Assembly (NCBI GenBank): GCA_964569795.1
Contig: CAZMVB010000017.1
Coordinates: 1 to 64,000, forward strand
DNA from: JAHJDS01 sp964569795
GTDB taxonomy: Bacteria; Desulfobacterota; Desulfarculia; Desulfarculales; JAHJDS01
Length of the DNA: 64,000 nt
Reading direction: 5' to 3'
The translations under genes were made by a program, and so were the position numbers. The notes under the pieces are model-generated. The model did no database searches, had not been told where the DNA came from, and saw nothing but the letters and a program-made list of their open reading frames with translations. This document shows positions 62,156 to 64,000 of the stretch, piece by piece. Numbering within the stretch: position 1 is the first letter of the stretch; each line of letters starts with the position of its first letter.

Positions 62156-64000
62156 GTGGCCATAAGACCGATGCCGGTCAGCCATCCTCCGCCGGAGGCC
62201 CTCCGCCGCCTGGCCGAGGTGCTGGAGGCCCTGACAGAAGACCAACGGGCGGCCCTCACGGCCGATGAAACGGCCGGGGGGGCCCTGGTCCGGGTCTGCG
62301 CCGCGTCGCCGGTGCTGGGGCGCCACCTGGCCGTCCGGCCGGACTGGACCCGGGAGCTGTTCGTCGAGTCTGGCTTTCGGCGGCCGACCGACCCCCGGGC
62401 CCTGGCGGCCGAACTGTCCGGCCCGGTGGCCTCTGCCGACGAGTCGGCGTTTTCGGCCCTGTTGCGGGAGACGGCCCGCCGGGAGATGGTCCGGATCGCC
62501 GCCCGGGACCTGTCCGGCCTGACCCCCCTGACCCCCCTGACCCCCCTGACCCCCCTGACCCAGACCTGCGCCGCCCTGTCCGACCTGGCCGAGGCGGCCC
62601 TGGCGGCCGCCGTGGCCCAGGGGTTCGCCCGGCTGACGGCGGTCCACGGCCCGCCGCCCGGCCTGGCCCCGGACCGGACCGGATTCGTGGTCCTGGGCCT
62701 GGGCAAGCTGGGGGGACGGGAACTCAATTTCTCGTCGGACGTGGACCTGGTTTACCTGTTTCAATCCGACGAGGAGCAGCCCGACGCCGTGACCGCCGGG
62801 CCCCAGGCGGTGAGCGTGGCCCGGTTCTACGACGCCCTGGGCCGGTTCGTCACCCGGGCCCTGGGCGAAGTGACCGACCGGGGCCTGGTCTTCCGGGTCG
62901 ATCTGGACCTGCGGCCCGGGGGCAAGGACGGCGCCCTGGTCCAGAGTCTGGCCGCGGCCGCGGCCCATTACCTGTATCACGGCCAGGGCTGGGAGCGGAT
63001 GGCCTGGCTCAAGGCCCGGCCCGTGGCCGGGGACCTGGACCTGGGGGATCGGCTGATCGAGGATCTGACCCCCTTCATCTTCCGCCGGTCGCTGGACTTC
63101 ACCGCCCTGGAGGAGATTCGGACCCTCAAGGGAAGGCTGGAGGCCCGGCGGCGCGGCCCGTCCGAAGGGGGGCTGAACCTCAAGCTGGACGCGGGCGGCA
63201 TCCGGCAGATCGAGTTCCTGGTCCAGACGCTGCAGATCATCTTCGGAGGGCGGATGCCCGAACTGAGGCGCCGCGACACCCTGGGCGGCCTGCGCGCCCT
63301 GGCCGACAGCGGGCTGATCGACCTGGACACGGCCGAGAAGCTCGGGGCGGCCTACGAGTTCCTGCGCCACCTGGAGCATCGGCTCCAGATGGTCCGCCTG
63401 GGCCAGACCCAGGTCCTGCCCCGGCGGGAGGACGAGCTGGCCGGCCTGGCCCAGGCCATGGGCTTCGGCGGCCCCCGGCCGGCGGCCGAGATGACCTCCG
63501 AGCTGAAGGGGCACCTGGCCGCGGTCGCCGGCCGGTTCAAAAACCTCCTGGCCGGACCGGGGGAGCCGACCGCCGGGACCGGCGAGCGGGAGGAAGACCT
63601 GTCCGGTCTGGATCCGGACCGGCTGCGCCAGGCCCTGGCCCGGCTGGGCTACGCCCAGCCCGAGGCGGCCCGGGACCGGCTGGGCCGGCTGCTGGCCGAC
63701 CGGGTCCTCATGACCCAGGATCAACAGCGCCAGGGCGTGGTCAAGCGCGTGGTCAACTCGCTGGCCACCGGGCTGGCCCACGCCCCGGACCCGGATCGGG
63801 GTCTGGCCACGGCCGCCCGTTACCTGGAGGCGGTGGGCCGGCGGACCGGACTGTACGTGCTCCTGTTCGAAAATCCCGACGTGCTGAACCTGCTGGCCCG
63901 GGTCTTCGGCACCAGCGCCCACCTGTCGGGCCTGCTGATCAAGAACCCGGGCCTGCTGGACGCCCTGATCGACCCCCGGTCGGGCGTGGTCAAGCGCCAG
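62156..64000 (+). CDS. glnE: Glutamine synthetase adenylyltransferase GlnE (partial, runs off the right edge)
   Basis: At least 615 codons, still open at the window end. The GTG at 62156 has a GGGGGGGA run upstream; an ATG at 62171 is the alternative. The N-terminal nucleotidyltransferase domain (the deadenylylation half) has the diagnostic VVLGLGKLGGRELNFSSDVDLVYLF near residue 172, RVDLDLRPGGKDG, and GGIRQIEFLVQTLQIIFGG. The helical middle domain has LEHRLQMVRLGQTQ. The C-terminal adenylylation half lies outside. A simple (Leu-Thr-Pro)n tract interrupts the N-terminal region at residues 122-135. Confidence 0.92.
   Translation, partial: MAIRPMPVSHPPPEALRRLAEVLEALTEDQRAALTADETAGGALVRVCAASPVLGRHLAVRPDWTRELFVESGFRRPTDPRALAAELSGPVASADESAFSALLRETARREMVRIAARDLSGLTPLTPLTPLTPLTQTCAALSDLAEAALAAAVAQGFARLTAVHGPPPGLAPDRTGFVVLGLGKLGGRELNFSSDVDLVYLFQSDEEQPDAVTAGPQAVSVARFYDALGRFVTRALGEVTDRGLVFRVDLDLRPGGKDGALVQSLAAAAAHYLYHGQGWERMAWLKARPVAGDLDLGDRLIEDLTPFIFRRSLDFTALEEIRTLKGRLEARRRGPSEGGLNLKLDAGGIRQIEFLVQTLQIIFGGRMPELRRRDTLGGLRALADSGLIDLDTAEKLGAAYEFLRHLEHRLQMVRLGQTQVLPRREDELAGLAQAMGFGGPRPAAEMTSELKGHLAAVAGRFKNLLAGPGEPTAGTGEREEDLSGLDPDRLRQALARLGYAQPEAARDRLGRLLADRVLMTQDQQRQGVVKRVVNSLATGLAHAPDPDRGLATAARYLEAVGRRTGLYVLLFENPDVLNLLARVFGTSAHLSGLLIKNPGLLDALIDPRSGVVKRQ
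62519..62561. repeat. 9-bp tandem repeat in glnE
   Basis: The unit CTGACCCCC occurs four times in a row plus seven bases of a fifth. It encodes Leu-Thr-Pro four times. Changes in copy number keep the frame, so they would vary the length of a proline-rich loop only. Confidence 0.9.

Overview
The window is chromosomal DNA from a strictly anaerobic, high-G+C (roughly two-thirds by eye) member of the Desulfobacterota (former Deltaproteobacteria). The evidence is a complete class II benzoyl-CoA reductase operon, many heterodisulfide-reductase (Hdr), MvhD and Nuo-type modules, a Wood-Ljungdahl-type MetV/MetF pair, heavy use of selenocysteine, sigma-54 regulation and LPS genes. Species cannot be fixed from the sequence; a high-G+C aromatic degrader is the best guess.

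Left end (1-7,000): accessory DNA. It holds a frameshifted serralysin-like metalloprotease with FG-GAP and RTX repeats, a small hypothetical gene, tRNA-Leu(CAA) and tRNA-Ala(GGC), then an A+T-rich island with three tightly packed unknown genes directly downstream of tRNA-Ala.

7,000-19,100: a promoter overlapped by a perfect inverted repeat, a small DUF2080-like gene, then bamBCDEFGHI. BamB is the tungsten enzyme that dearomatises benzoyl-CoA. BamC-I carry electrons through HdrD-, HdrA-, MvhD- and NuoEFG-like subunits. bamE and bamF each contain one in-frame UGA read as selenocysteine. A convergent fdhD follows.

19,400-40,000: a sigma-54 activator with two PAS domains, then a long co-directional block with palindromes and a sigma-54 promoter in front of it. 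The block encodes a sensor kinase with haem-c-like motifs, a receiver-kinase hybrid, a Usp protein, a lone receiver, and eleven redox genes: hdrC, hdrB, hdrA'::nuoE, nuoF, nuoG'::hdrA'', mvhD, metV, metF, qmoA-like, qmoB-like and a selenocysteine HdrCB/HdrD-like gene. The most striking feature is that hdrA is split in two. The N-terminal quarter is fused to a NuoE domain, the remainder is fused behind a NuoG-type ferredoxin domain, and nuoF lies between them, as if a nuoEFG' cassette had landed in frame inside hdrA. Together these genes look like an NADH-linked, flavin-bifurcating methylene-tetrahydrofolate reductase supercomplex with a second Hdr/Qmo module attached.

40,000-57,200 (minus strand): waaA, a Tat-exported protein with a degenerate copy of its own N-terminus upstream, an NTase / PqqD-HPr-kinase pair, an LpxL-like acyltransferase, an LptF/G permease, an aminotransferase, a ketopantoate-reductase-like gene, a DUF3795 protein, a crotonase, two tandem MtaD-type deaminases, a 30-residue COX24-like protein, and a selenium locus (yedF, selD with its own selenocysteine, and a LysR regulator of the type found beside selenium genes).

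57,200-64,000 (plus strand): nitrogen control. A perfect sigma-54 promoter precedes glnB-glnD-glnA, followed by a long inverted repeat and glnE, which runs off the right edge. Four selenoproteins and selD in one window link selenium supply to the redox complexes; each of the four would be cut or truncated by ordinary gene calling.
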